Assembly: GCF_027579695.1 (NCBI RefSeq)
Contig: NC_083571.1
Span: 47,280,890-47,344,889, forward strand
Reading direction: 5' to 3'
DNA length: 64,000 bases
Origin: Neoarius graeffei
Lineage: Eukaryota; Chordata; Actinopteri; Siluriformes; Ariidae
Shown piece by piece: positions 1 through 63,160 of the stretch. Both the position numbers and the translations under genes were made by a program. How positions within the stretch are numbered: position 1 is the stretch's first letter; every line of letters starts with the position of its first letter. Below the pieces are notes generated by a model. The model made no database searches, was not told where the DNA came from, and was given only the letters and a program-made list of their open reading frames with translations.

Positions 1-281
1 CAATAAAGATACCTATGAAAAAAGGTGACTTCTTTTCCACAGACAGTGTGATATGCAGACTTCATAATTCATCACACCTGCTCCTGCTTAGCAACTTCTA
101 GAATGTACACCTCTGTTGCGCACATAGAAAAACTGCCAGCTGCTCTAAGCTGCGCTAATAGCGGCGCTGTGCACACACGGAGCTACACATTTCACGTGTC
201 CCGCTCCCAGAATCAGACTGTACCATTAGTAAAAAGGGTGGAGGGGTGAAATGACAATATCATAAATAATTCAAGAAAAAT

Positions 282-648
282 CTCATTCTCATTATCTCTA
301 GCCGCTTTATCCTTCTACAGGGTCGCAGGCAAGCTGGAGCCTATCCCAGCTGACTACGGGCGAAAGGCGGGGTACACCCTGGACAAGTCGCCAGGTCATC
401 ACAGGGCTGACACATAGACAACCATTCACACTCACATTCACACCTACGGTCAATTTAGAGTCACCAGTTAACCTAACCTGCATGTCTTTGGACTGTGGGG
501 GAAACCGGAGCACCCGGAGAAAACCCACGCGGACACGGGGAGAACATGCAAACTCCGCACAGAAAGGCCCTCGCCGGCCACGGGGCTCGAACCCAGGACC
601 TTCTTGCTGTGAGGCGACAGCGCTAACCACTACACCACCGTGCCGCCC
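282..648 (-). mobile_element. V-SINE (tRNA-derived), full length
   Basis: The element has a tRNA-like head (read on the minus strand, A-box-like GTGTAGTGGTTAGCGC and B-box-like GGTTCGAGCCC), then the conserved V-SINE core (CTGTGTGGAGTTTGCATGTT, then CCAAAGACATGCAGGTTAGG), and a tail ending in ATGAGATGAG-like repeats. A perfect 12-bp target duplication TTCAAGAAAAAT flanks it at 270-281 and 649-660. The short ORFs here are SINE sequence, not genes. Confidence 0.93.
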
Positions 649-749
649 TTCAAGAAAAATGTTATAGCAAATCATAACCATGTATAATTTGCATATTTTA
701 ACAAATGAAATGAAATATTTTATTTCAAAAACTTACACAAGGCAATACT

Positions 750-1110
750 CATCTCATTATCTCTAGCCGCTTTATCCTTCTACAGGGTCGCAGGCAAGCC
801 GGAGCCTATCCCAGCTGACTACGGGCGAAAGGCGGGGTACACCCTGGACAAGTCGCCAGGTCATCACAGGGCTGACACATAGACACAGACAACCATTCAC
901 ACTCACATTCACACCTACGCTCAATTTAGAGTCACCAGTTAACCTAACCTGCATGTCTTTGGACTGTGGGGGAAACCGGAGTACCCGGAGGAAACCCACG
1001 CAGACAAGGGGAGAACATGCAAACTCCGCACAAAAAGGCCCTCGCTGGCCACGGGGCTCGAACCCGGACCTTCTTGCTGTGAGGCGACAGTGCTAACCAC
1101 TACACCACCG
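750..1110 (-). mobile_element. V-SINE, head slightly truncated
   Basis: This is the same SINE family as at 282-648, with the core in minus orientation. The 13-bp target duplication ACAAGGCAATACT lies at 737-749 and 1111-1123. The outermost head bases (GGGCGGCAC) are missing. Confidence 0.92.
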
Positions 1111-1717
1111 ACAAGGCAATACTATTAAAATAATATTAATATCCCTCACAGGCCCCCCTGTCAGTGCCAGGCCCTTAGAATTGTCCTAACTCCCCCCCCC
1201 CCCCCCCCCAGCGGCGCCCCTGAACCACGCTGCTCAGTCGCAAACGTCGTGAGTGGCAAAAAACGGGACATATCCGTGTCCCGACAGACTTTTGTCGGGA
1301 CTCGGGACACACAACCCCAAATCGGGACTGTCCCGGTAAAACCGGGACGTCTGGTCACCCTAACTTAATGTGGAGTTCATTCGTTCATGTGTTGACACAA
1401 CTTGCATGCATCACTGTATCTGTATGGATTTATAAGATATACATTCTTTATAGGCTACTTCAGTGCCAGAGAGTTCCAGAAAACATCAGTAATCACAATT
1501 TCCTGCCTTGATTAATAACTAGGCAACAGTTATTTCATACAACATAATGCACTGCAAGAAATCCACATGCTTTCTTTTAGGCAGCACTCATTTATTGTTC
1601 AAATATCCATGAACAATAAAATATTCAATATTCAAGGTAGATTCTTACCAGCAATATCAACCAATCCAAATGTAAACATGAAGAACAATATTTACACTAC
1701 TCATACAGTAAAGATTT

Positions 1718-1990
1718 AAAACCCAAGTCTAGGCACCGAGGCTTCTTTGTAGCAAAGTCATGAATTAAATCTTTGAAGTCTAGAGAGCGAGCCAATTCAC
1801 TTTCAATTGAAAGTATTGCTATTCAACCTCTCCTGCAACATGGTCGACCTGAGGTAACTCTTGATCAGTTTGAGTTTACTGAATGCCCTTTCTCCACCAG
1901 CAACTGTAACTGGCAGAGTGCAAAAAATCCTAAGTGCAATACAAACCTCTCCAAAAAAAGTGGAGGTCCCCCTGAGGCTGAATCTGTGCA
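1718..1990 (-). pseudogene. hAT transposase C-terminal dimerisation domain, fragment
   Basis: The minus-strand reading contains a hallmark hAT dimerisation motif: LPVTVAGGERAFSKLKLIKS followed by YLRSTMLQERL. After a frameshift near 1805 it continues with an ESELARSLDFKDLIHDF-like tail in another frame. This resembles the C-terminus of ZMYM1/KIAA1586-like hAT transposases. No N-terminal part, BED finger or catalytic region is visible nearby, so it is a decayed fragment of an element distinct from, or rearranged relative to, the repeat at 1-1362. Confidence 0.8.
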
Positions 1991-2282
1991 TATTTAGGGC
2001 ACCCCATTAGTTATGAAACTGGTTATTAGCACCAGCATAACGTAATATTTCATCTTGTTTATCACACAAGTCAGTTCAGTTATTAAAATGGAAAAAAATG
2101 TCATTGTACAAACAGTAAAAGTGTTCTCTTGATAGGCTAATCCAACCACGTTCATACTGTGCATTTACCATTCGCTAATTATGAGTAGAACGCTGTGTGA
2201 GCACAATCGCTATCAGGCGCGTTAAAATGTAAATAACTTTTCTAGAATTTCACCAAAACTCATTGAATTTTCAGCATTGTAA

Positions 2283-2965
2283 TGCCGCTTTTCCACTACA
2301 AACGCGGCTGAGCCGTGCCGTGCTGAGTCGAGCTGAGCGGGGCTGTTGGAGTTGCATTTTGACTACAACCGCGCTGAACCGTGCTGGCTGGAAGTGGGTG
2401 GACACATTGGGTGGAGTTAGCGAAAGTGGGTGGACGTCACGTGATGTCGTTAAGCAGCGCAAACAGTGACATCAGTGATCTTTTAAGCGGTAGTCTCACG
2501 ACCCGAATAGTAAACAATAAACATGGAGGACATGGAGTCGTTAGCGTTGCTGGTCTTGGTGCTGTGGCTTGTTGTCACCGACAACGCCAACAGATACTGG
2601 CAAGAGCGTATAGATGAGGCGAGGCGCATAAGGCTTCAGAAATTCTCGTAATTCGTAATTCTTCTTCTTCCGGGTTTGCGGTGTTTACAGATCCCAGCGT
2701 GCTCGCGGGGCGTGTGTGGGCATGTGACGACACTCCTCCTCACCAATCAGTGCACAGGGGAGTGTCTGCTCACGCCCCCAGCCTCACTCGGCTCGGTTTG
2801 GCTCGCTTCAGCCCCACTCCAAAACGGTGCGAGTTTTAGGGGCTAAGCAGGGCTGAAGCGAGCCGAGTCGTGCTGTTTTTTGGTAGTCGAAACACGAGCC
2901 GTGTCGGGCTGAAGTGAGCTGAAGCGAGCTGAAGTGAGCTGAAAAAGGGTAGTGGAAAAGGGCCA
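2283..2965. mobile_element. PIF/Harbinger-type deletion derivative
   Basis: Terminal inverted repeats TGCCGCTTTTCCACTAC (left) and the complement of GTAGTGGAAAAGGGCCA (right) bound 683 bp flanked by the 3-bp duplication TAA (2280-2282, 2966-2968), as expected for PIF/Harbinger. The interior holds GC-rich subterminal repeats of GCTGAGC/GAAGCGAGC type and a short + reading from an ATG near 2523 (MEDMESLALLVLVLWLVV...). That reading may be the start of an accessory or transposase exon. No nuclease domain is present. Confidence 0.75.
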
Positions 2966-2968
2966 TAA

Positions 2969-4280
2969 GAGAACTCCCTAAAGTATTATTCAACAAAACC
3001 CCAGAATGATAGCACAAATCTAGAATTTTTAACAGAATTTTAGTTCTTAAAATTTAACGTAATTATGGACATCATGCGTAACATTTACACCCGTGAAAAA
3101 TCACTTTGAATGCTGTTTTGAAAGTTTTGATCAAATATTCTCTATAATAAAAAAAAATCGCTTAAATATTATAAACACAGTCTTTTAATGTATCAAAAAA
3201 TTATTTTGATAAAGCAAGGAAATTCAGAAGAAATTTTGTTTTTTCTTTTGCTTGTTGTGCGCGTCAGGCTACCAAAATCTAACTAACCCCTTCACGAACA
3301 ATTCCAACTTTCATGGACTTGTAGTGCGAATAAACCTTTCAAAAATATATATATAATACTTCTCACCCAGTAAATTAGAATCCTGGTGATTTATATCCTC
3401 GTAGCTTCAGTAGATCTAGAGATTTAGTCGATTTAGTAAATCCCAAACGCTGTGAAACGCGCCAGCCATCTATGGTGAGAAGTGCTGCTGTAGTTGAGAA
3501 ACTCTCATTTCTCCCGCTTCCAACTAACTCCATGACCCATACCAAAATAACAATGTCACGCTCATCACTTAAGGATGATTTATGCCAAGTTTCACGGAAA
3601 AATACAGCGAAATAAACTTGCTAGAAGCATTTTTCAAAATCCCAAACATTATGAAACATTTATTGTAGGGTTTCAGGTTACAAATTTCGAGAATAGAGAA
3701 ATTGCGGCGCAAAAGTTGGCCACTAAACTTGCAAAAATACTCCATCCTAGCTAGTTTCACAACCGAACTAGGCTACGTGACAGTCCATGACCACCCAGGA
3801 ATGTTCTAGAAGGTACGCTTCTAGGCACGTGCGATCGAGAAAGACGCCACGTGAAGGTAGTAAAGGTAGTATTTCCACTGTCTTATGACGTTTTTGCTTG
3901 TTTTAGCACGATAAACAATGCATTATGGGTAATCATTAAAATGCTGATTTCAAGGTTAAAATGGGTAAAAACAACTAATTTATTATAGATATTGTAAAAA
4001 ATGTGCCTAATAGTTATTTCAGTACATAAAATCAAAACCTGAATTTTTAATTTTTTTCCCTATGTTACACCATTGTGCATCTATAGCATGCTACTCATCT
4101 AATATTTTGAACACACATGTGAGCGATAGCTACCTTTCTTTGGGAAAAACTGAGTGACCAGTTGCCTGCCTCTCCGGTCCCTCTCAGCTTTCAGCTGCCT
4201 TTCTTTACGTTTTTGACAGCCACTCTTCATATTTAGCGATCATAGACTGTACGCACTCCACTGCTGGCTGGCTGGCTGCT
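2969..4280. other. No gene recognised; AT-rich spacer
   Basis: No splice-bounded exon or transposase was recognised. Two partly similar stretches (AAATCCCAAACGCTGTGAAAC near 3440 and AAATCCCAAACATTATGAAAC near 3638) suggest an old repeat. The CACGTG and TCTAGA sites near 3800-3860 were not assigned a role. Confidence 0.4.
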
Positions 4281-4289
4281 GCACCGCGA

Positions 4290-5225
4290 CACAGCAGCAA
4301 GTAGCGTCGCACTGATCAGCACACAGATTTAACACATCGCGCTTCTACCAGAACTGGACCGTACCATTTCGCAAAAGGGGGAGGGTTAAATGACAATATG
4401 TTGAAGAACTCAAGAAATAGACAACCTTGTTCAATTAGCTCATTTTACCAGATGGAATATTGCATTGTTGTTATTTCAAAAGTCTTTTTAAAATCATTAA
4501 AAGCATATTATCAGCCCCTTAAAGGGCCCCATGGCAGTGCTGGGCTCCGAGAATTGACTTTAAAGTATTGCTGCTGGTATACAAATCTCTAAATGGTACA
4601 GGGCCCAATTACCTCTCTGATATGTTGCAGCGGCCTAACCCAATCAGATCTACCAGATCAAAACAGAAAAATTTACTATTAAAACCAGTTGTTAAAACAA
4701 AGTATGGTGAAGCAGCTTTTAGCTACTATACAGTACAGCTATGGAACCAACTGCCAGAGGACATTAAAAATGCTCCTGCTGTTGGCAGCTTCAAATCTAG
4801 ATTAAAGACCAAGCTGTTTTCAGATGCTTTCTGTTAAATAATTAATATTGTCTTCTTTACATTTTTTATAATCTTTACTTTCTCTGCATGTTTTAAATTT
4901 ACTTTAACTTTATTCTATTTTATTCTTTATTCTATTCTGGTGGGTTTTTTTTCTCATCCTATTTGAACTACTACTTCATTTTATTATTTTATTTTTACTA
5001 TTGTTTAATTCTTATTATTTTCTTTTAATTCTTTTAATTAATTGTTTTAGAATAAAAATAAAATTATTTTATGTAATTTTATTTCTCTATTGTTTACTGT
5101 TTTTGTTTTTACTTCTGTAAAGCACATTGAACTGCCATTGTGTATGAAATGTGCTATATAAATAAACTTGCCTTGCTTTGCCTTCTAACCTTTCCCCCCC
5201 TGGCGGTGCCCATGCAAGTCAATCA
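4290..5225. mobile_element. hAT-like DNA transposon remnant, copy B, split by an L2 LINE
   Basis: Positions 4310-4545 (GACCGTACCATTTCGCAAAAGG, GGCCCCATGGCAGTGCTGGGC) and 5187-5215 (CTAACCTTTCCCCCCCTGGCGG) match copy A in the same order. In copy A these two parts are contiguous (GAATTGTCCTAACTCCCC at about 1178), so the LINE at 4546-5186 interrupts this copy. Confidence 0.5.
4546..5186 (+). mobile_element. L2-type LINE, 3' end with ORF2 C-terminus
   Basis: The + reading at 4568-4837 is the C-terminal end of an L2/CR1-group ORF2 (LLVYKSLNGTGPNYLSDML, VQLWNQLPEDIK, FKSRLKTKLFSDAFC, then a stop). An AT-rich 3' UTR follows, with the typical GCTATATAAATAAACTTGCC tail ending in short CTTGC repeats. 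The reverse transcriptase domain is absent, so this is a 5'-truncated insertion. Confidence 0.85.
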
Positions 5226-5677
5226 GATCAAGAACAGCTTGCACTTTATTTGAATAATAATAAAGACTATTGTGTTTTTGCATCATTCTTTAAACCTGTC
5301 ATTGAAATAACAATGGGATAGATGGCAAAAATTTTCACTTCTCTAATCCTATTGTTTTCTTTTAATTGAGTACTCAGTGAACAGAAATGGATGTATATAC
5401 TATGATATCCACCGTAATGTGGAAATGCATCTATAGCCATGGTCAACTCATGTGCAAGAAGTATACTGTGTCAGGGTATAAAATAATTTGGAGGGAGGAT
5501 TGGTGACTAACATACGGGCTACATCAAACATGGCAGTTTCAGGATGGTGGAGGGGGGAAATACAATCACTTGTTTTCAATCAGAATCTCAGCAACTTTCA
5601 TAAAAAATCCATCAAACATGGTCAGTAAGTATTCATAATAAAGATTAAGTGTTCTTGGAGCTCGTACACCATGTACA

Positions 5678-5884
5678 CACGGTGGTGTGGTGGTTAGCAC
5701 TGTCACCTCACAGCAAATAGGGCCTGGGTTCAAGCCCAGTGGCTGACAAGGGCCTTTCTGTGTGGAGTTTGCATGTTGTCTGAGTCTCCTCTGTTGTCCA
5801 GGGTGTACCCTGCCTCTCACCCATAGTCAGCTGGGATAGGCTCCAGCTTGCCCTGTACAGGATAAGCGACTATAGATAATGGAT
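5678..5884 (+). mobile_element. V-SINE, internally deleted
   Basis: The tRNA-like head (CACGGTGGTGTGGTGGTTAG) and the start of the core are present. The sequence then jumps to the distal part (CCAGGGTGTACCCTGCC... GATAATGGA), losing about 150 bp. Confidence 0.85.
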
Positions 5885-5904
5885 TTTGTGCTAAACCATT
5901 GACT

Positions 5905-6255
5905 GTGATCCCTTCACCCCTGTCCTGTGGAGGTTGTTGATGATATCACTGATTGTTGTTTTGGATTATTCTTCATAGCTTTTGCAATGTTTCTGGCATC
6001 AGTTGTGGTTGTTTTCCTTGGCAGACCTGTTTGATGTCTGGTTCTTGGTACACCAGTGGTTTCTTTCTTTTTCAGGACATTCCAAATTGTTGTTTGCTCA
6101 ATGCTTGTGCAATGGCTCTGAATGATTTGATCTTCCCTCGGCTGGCTTTTGTCCGATAGACAGCTCTCTGGCCATGATGTTGTTCTTACCTTTTTAATAA
6201 CAAATGCAGTCTTCACAGGTGAAACCCACTGTTCAGACCAATAGTAGACATCCAA
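5905..6255 (-). pseudogene. Tc1-like transposase N-terminal remnant
   Basis: The minus reading shows an HTH-like stretch (SIEQTTIWNVLKKKETTGVP) followed by the GLPRKTTTTDARNIAKAMKN linker typical of Tc1-like DNA-binding domains. No DDE region is adjacent. The fragment abuts an L2 LINE at about 6285. Confidence 0.65.
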
Positions 6256-6284
6256 ATGTCAGTAGACAACTGTCTGGATGTTCC

Positions 6285-7573
6285 AATAAGTGCATAAACA
6301 AGCTCCAGCTAGTTCAAAATGCAGCAGCAAGAGTCCTTACTAGAACTAGAAAATATGACCACATCACCCCTGTCTTATCCACACTGCATTGGCTCCCAAT
6401 CAAATTTCATATTGATTATAAAATGCTACTATTGGTCTCGCACCACAGTACTTGAGCGAACTTCTGGTCCTTTATGACCCGCCACACCTACTTAGATCAA
6501 AAGGTACAGGCTATCTGCTGATACCTCGTATAGTGAAGGCTACATCAGGGGGCAGAGCCTTTTCTTACAAAGCCCTACAGTTATGGAACAGCCTTCCAAG
6601 TAGTGTTCGGGAATCAGACACAGTCTCAGCATTTAAGTCTAGGCTGAAAACATATCTGTTTAGTCAAGGCTTTTGTTAATGGTGTTTATGAGGTAAAGGT
6701 GTAGAACTGGAGGGTCCTCAGACATAGAGTGTTTTGGTAAACTGGGATGTATGGATGCTGTCAGTCCCCCACTCACTTGCTCACCCGAGTTTGTTGACGG
6801 TGTAGTGGCTGCTGCTTTATGTCCCGGGGCTCCCTCATGCCTGTGTTACCTTCTGGCTCTCTCCTTTTAGTTATGCTGTCATAGTTAATTTTACCGGAGT
6901 CCCTGCTTGTACTCAGCAAAAAATGTATACTGTACCTACTTATTCAGGTGACATTGGGCATACCTAACAACCTGTGTTTTCTCTCTCTTCTCCCCCTCCC
7001 CCCCAATCTGTCCCTCTGAGTTACATGTCAATCCTGGGATTGAGGTGCTGACCTCATCTGCTTCTCGGACCTGCCTGATCCATCCTGTTGCCCTATGTCT
7101 GGTTGGAGTCTCATCACATCGCTCCTGTGGAAGATGGCCCCATATGGACAGTTGAAAGTCACACTTGGAAGATGCTCTGGACACTTACAGTAATGCTTTT
7201 GTGGCTGAGGACTACAGTTGGCTTGCTAACTTTGGGACTGCGGTTGTCATGAGCAGTTTTGCACTCAAGTTTCCATCAATGAAGAGTTATAACATCAATG
7301 AAACTGACTTCATGTTAAAACTGTTAATGTTATAGTCATGTTGTCTGTTGTTGTCCAGGTGAGGATTGGTTCCCTTTTGGGTCTGGTTCCTCTCGAGGTT
7401 TTTTCCTTGTGTCATCTGGGGGAGTTTTTCCTTGCCACTGCTGCCACGGGCTTGCTCATTGGAGATAGATTTGGGATAAAATTGGCTCATGTCTTGGGTC
7501 ATTCAGATTCTGTAAAGCTGCTTTGGGACAATGTCTATTGTTAAAAGCGCAATACAAATAAACTTGACTTGAC
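6285..7573 (+). mobile_element. L2-type LINE, 3' part
   Basis: Decayed ORF2 C-terminus is read in two frames: LQLVQNAAARVLTRTRKYDH and TPVLSTLHWLPIKFHIDYKM up to 6450, then RAFSYKALQLWNSLPSSV and FKSRLKTYLFSQGFC up to 6679. A long 3' UTR follows, with GTTTTTTCCTTGTGTCATCTGGGGGAGTTTTTCC-like sequence, ending in GCTTTGGGACAATG...AATAAACTTGACTTGAC. The ACTTG repeat tail is typical of L2 elements. It is 5' truncated and not functional. Confidence 0.85.
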
Positions 7574-7618
7574 ATCCAGAGCTATTACATGTTGATAGAA
7601 TCAGTCTACAACCCCGAT

Positions 7619-9215
7619 TCCAAAAAAGTTGGGACAAAGTACAAATTGTAAATAAAAACGGAATGCAACGATGTGGAAGTTTCAAAATTCTGTATTTTAT
7701 TCAGAATAGATCATCGATGACATATCAAATGTTTAAACTGAGAAAATGTATCATTTAAAGAGAAAAATTAGGTGATTTTAAATTTCATGACAACAACACA
7801 TCTCAAAAAAGTTGGGACAAGGCCATGTTTCCCACTGTGAGACATCCCCTTTTCTCTTTACAACAGTCTGTAAACGTCTGGGGACTGAGGAGACAAGTTG
7901 CTCAAGTTTAGGGATAGGAATGTTAACCCATTCTTGTCTAATGTAGGATTCTAGTTGCTCAATTGTCTTAGGTCTTTTTTGTCGTATCTTCCGTTTTATG
8001 ATGCGCCAAATGTTTTTTCTATGGGTGAAAGATCTGGACTGCAGGCTGGCCAGTTCAGTACCTGGACCCTTCTTCTACGCAACCATGATGCTGTAATTGA
8101 TGCAGTATGTGGTTTGGCATTGTCATGTTGGAAAATGCAAGGTCTTCCCTGAAAGAGACGTCGTCTGGATGGAAGCATATGTTGCTCTAGAACCTGGATA
8201 TACCTTTCAGCATTGATGGTGTCTTTCCAGATGTGTAAGCTGCCCATGCCACACGCACTAATGCAACCCCATACCATCAGAGATGCAGGCTTCTGAACTG
8301 AGCGCCGATAACAACTTGGGTCGTCCTTCTCCTCTTTAGTCCGAATGACATGGCGTCCCTGATTTCCATAAAGAACTTCAAATTTTGATTCGTCTGACCA
8401 CAGAACAGTTTTCCACTTTGCCACAGTCCATTTTAAATGAGCCTTGGCCCAGAGAAGACGTCTGCGCTTCTGGATCATGCTTAGATACGGCTTCTTCTTT
8501 GAACTATAGAGTTTTAGCTGGCAACGGCGGATGACACGGTGAATTGTGTTCACAGATAATGTTCTCTGGAAATATTCCTGAGCCCATTTTGTGATCTCCA
8601 ATACAGAAGCATGCCTGTATGTGATGCAGTGCCATCTAAGGGCCTGAAGATCACGGGCACCCAGTATGGTTTTCCGGCCTTGACCCTTACGCACAGAGAT
8701 TCTTCCAGATTCTCTGAATCTTTTGATGATATTATGCACTGTAGATGATGATATGTTCAAACTCTTTGCAATTTTACACTGTCGAACTCCTTTCTGATAC
8801 TGCTCCACTATTTGTCGGCGCAGAATTAGGGGGATTGGTGATCCTCTTCCCATCTTTACTTCTGAGAGCCACTGCCACTCCAAGATGCTCTTTTCATACC
8901 CAGTCATGTTAATGACTTATTGCCAATTGACCTAATGAGTTGCAATTTGGTCCTCCAGCTGTTCCTTTTTTGTACCTTTAGCTTTTCCAGCCTCTTATTG
9001 CCCCTGTCCCAACTTTTTTGAGATGTGTTGCTGTCATGAAATTTCAAATGAGCCAATGTTTGGCATGAAATTTCAAAATGTCTCACTTTCAACATTTGAT
9101 ATGTTGTCTATGTTCTATTGTGAATACAATATCAGTTTTTGATATTTGTAAATTATTGCATTCCGTTTTTATTTACAATTTGTACTTTGTCCCACCTTTT
9201 TTGGAATCGGGGTTG
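7619..9215 (-). mobile_element. Full-length Tc1/mariner element (CAACCCCGATTCC TIR family)
   Basis: A 1597-bp element bounded by inverted repeats CAACCCCGATTCCAAAAAAG and its complement, flanked by TA at 7617-7618 and 9216-9217. The subterminal AAGTTGGGACA motif recurs at both ends. It encodes a minus-strand transposase (separate entry). The intact ends and near-open frame imply a comparatively recent insertion. Confidence 0.92.
7996..8907 (-). pseudogene. Tc1-like DD34E transposase, C-terminal frameshift
   Basis: The 303-codon reading holds a paired-like HTH DNA-binding region ([30 protein letters not shown]) and the DDE core. The first Asp is in LWSDESKFE, the second in [11 protein letters not shown], and the Glu in SPDLSPIE, with 34 residues between the second and third (DD34E). 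Just after that Glu a run of T at 8013-8018 (A on the coding strand) shifts the frame and the reading stops at 7996. The usual C-terminal tail (IRQEWVNIP-like) can be read in another frame down to about 7800. An internal Met at about 8853 is an alternative start. It is probably inactive as written. It lies entirely inside the TIRs at 7619-9215. Confidence 0.88.
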
Positions 9216-9334
9216 TAATAAAACATACTGAAGGTGCTGTACATAGAGTTAGTTCATCATGTCCTAGGGAAGGTTTATCATTGACCTTTTGTACCTTAAA
9301 TTGAGTCAAAGACATTATACAAATACTGTTTGAG

Positions 9335-9690
9335 CATGGGTGGTGTAGTGGTTAGCACTGTTGCCTCACAGCAAGAAGGTTCTTGGTTTGAGCCCAGTGG
9401 CCAGTGGGGGCCTTTCTGTGTGGAGTTTGCATGTTCTCCCAGTGTCTGCGTGGGTTTCCTCCAGGTGCTTCGGTTTCAGTCCAAAGACATGCAGTTAGGT
9501 TAACTGGCTACTCTAATTTGTGTGTGTGAATAGTTGTTTCTCAAGCCCAGAAATGGGAGGGTTGTGACATCTGGGAAGGGAAGGGCATCTGGCGTAAAAC
9601 TATGCTCCAATTAATATGACATGTGGATCAATAGGGTCCACATGGACCCCAACCTGGCAACAATGCTGGACAAGGGAGAAGAAGTTACTG
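9335..9690 (+). mobile_element. V-SINE, divergent subfamily
   Basis: It has the tRNA-like head (GGTGGTGTAGTGGTTAGCAC), the V-SINE core and then a different tail (GGAAGGGCATCTGGCGTAAAA... CACATGGACCCCAACCTGGC), similar in plan to the zebrafish DANA-type tail. No clear target duplication was found. Confidence 0.75.
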
Positions 9691-9699
9691 TATGAGTCT

Positions 9700-10143
9700 A
9701 ATTATGGACCATAAAACAGTATGAATTCATTTTATTTCTTAAAGAGGATGACGATTACTCAGTTTCATCCTCAAAGATGTAATGAATAGTCTTCATTCAG
9801 TGTTCAATATTCATTTGAAGGTGTGGATGGAAAGTGAAATCTTCAAGGCTTTGGGATGTCTGTAAACCTTCCTGGTCATATCTGTAAAAGGCCAAAGTTT
9901 ATATAATTTCTAAAATTTAAAGGTAATAAAGAGACCATGGAGCAGTTTGATGATGAATGTCAATGAATAAAATAGTTTATTCCTTGATCATCATTTACTA
10001 TTTGATGGGAATGGAATATTTTTTTTTCTTCTGAAGGAAAAGAGTGTTGTATTTGGCTCATAACTGAAGAAGCCCTCGACCCAAAGTCCTGAAGCTCTGA
10101 GCCTTGATGTTCAGGAAACATGAAGGGGGAAGTGAATAACAAT

Positions 10144-10179
<36 letters not shown>

Positions 10180-10678
10180 CTCCCCCTTTCCTCTCATGCA
10201 AATATTCTTTTGAACTTTCAAATGTTGCACTGAAAAAACATACCATGACTCATGGCATGCTCCTTTGGACAGGGATTTGGTCACCTCCATATTATTTTTT
10301 ATTCAGAACCAGAGCAAAGGGTTGCTGCTTAATAATGACACAGACCGCAGTCCAATCATTTTATTGGTTTTCAGGATTCAGCAATGACATAACACAAAAA
10401 TAAGGTTAAGCATTAACTTAGATCTATGTCTCATGAAAGTTATAGTTTATATTTTTTTTCTGGAGGTTTATGGCTGACAAGCTGTAATAATTAGCTCATA
10501 AGTTAGTGAACATTCAACAGCAGAGCAACAGTTAAGCATTAACAGAATCTGCGTTTAAAACTTTATGAAAGGTCCTCCAGAACCATATGTCTGGGAAGCT
10601 GTAAGAATCACCATCACAGGCTACCAGGGAACATCGCCTCTATTCACACTGATTGTTTGAGGTGAAAAAGGTGAAATT
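9700..10678. promoter_or_regulatory. Upstream flank and presumed promoter/5' UTR of abcc2
   Basis: No repeat or gene was recognised except a (CT)n tract at 10148-10176. The region immediately precedes the predicted start codon, so it should contain the 5' UTR and core promoter, but no TATA box or transcription start could be identified with confidence. A 5' UTR intron is also possible. Confidence 0.3.
10148..10176. repeat. (CT)n microsatellite
   Basis: About 14 uninterrupted CT units, roughly 0.5 kb upstream of the abcc2 start codon. Confidence 0.95.

Positions 10679-63160
<52,482 letters not shown>

Larger units (their letters stand above)
1..1362. mobile_element. hAT-like DNA transposon remnant, copy A
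   Basis: This composite repeat ends at a GTCTGGTCACCCTA terminus, with CCCGG-rich stems at about 1270-1345, as in common fish hAT elements. Its non-SINE parts (about 170-260 and 1140-1230) resemble 4310-4400 and 4520-4545 plus 5187-5215, so this is one of two copies in the window. Two V-SINEs are inserted in it, and an 18-base C run lies at 1192-1209. The left end lies outside the window. No transposase is readable inside. Confidence 0.45.

Noticed and set aside
307..681. Recurrent ORFs such as GFLRVLRFPPQSKDMQVRLTG on either strand (near 300, 800, 11300, 12000, 14823, 19300, 20700, 31850 and others)
   Set aside because: They are translations of the V-SINE core, which happens to be open in several frames. 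They move with the repeat and have target duplications around them.
10148..10176. (CT)n as a functional GAGA-type promoter element
   Set aside because: Only position near the gene suggests it. Simple repeats of this length are common and nothing else supports it.
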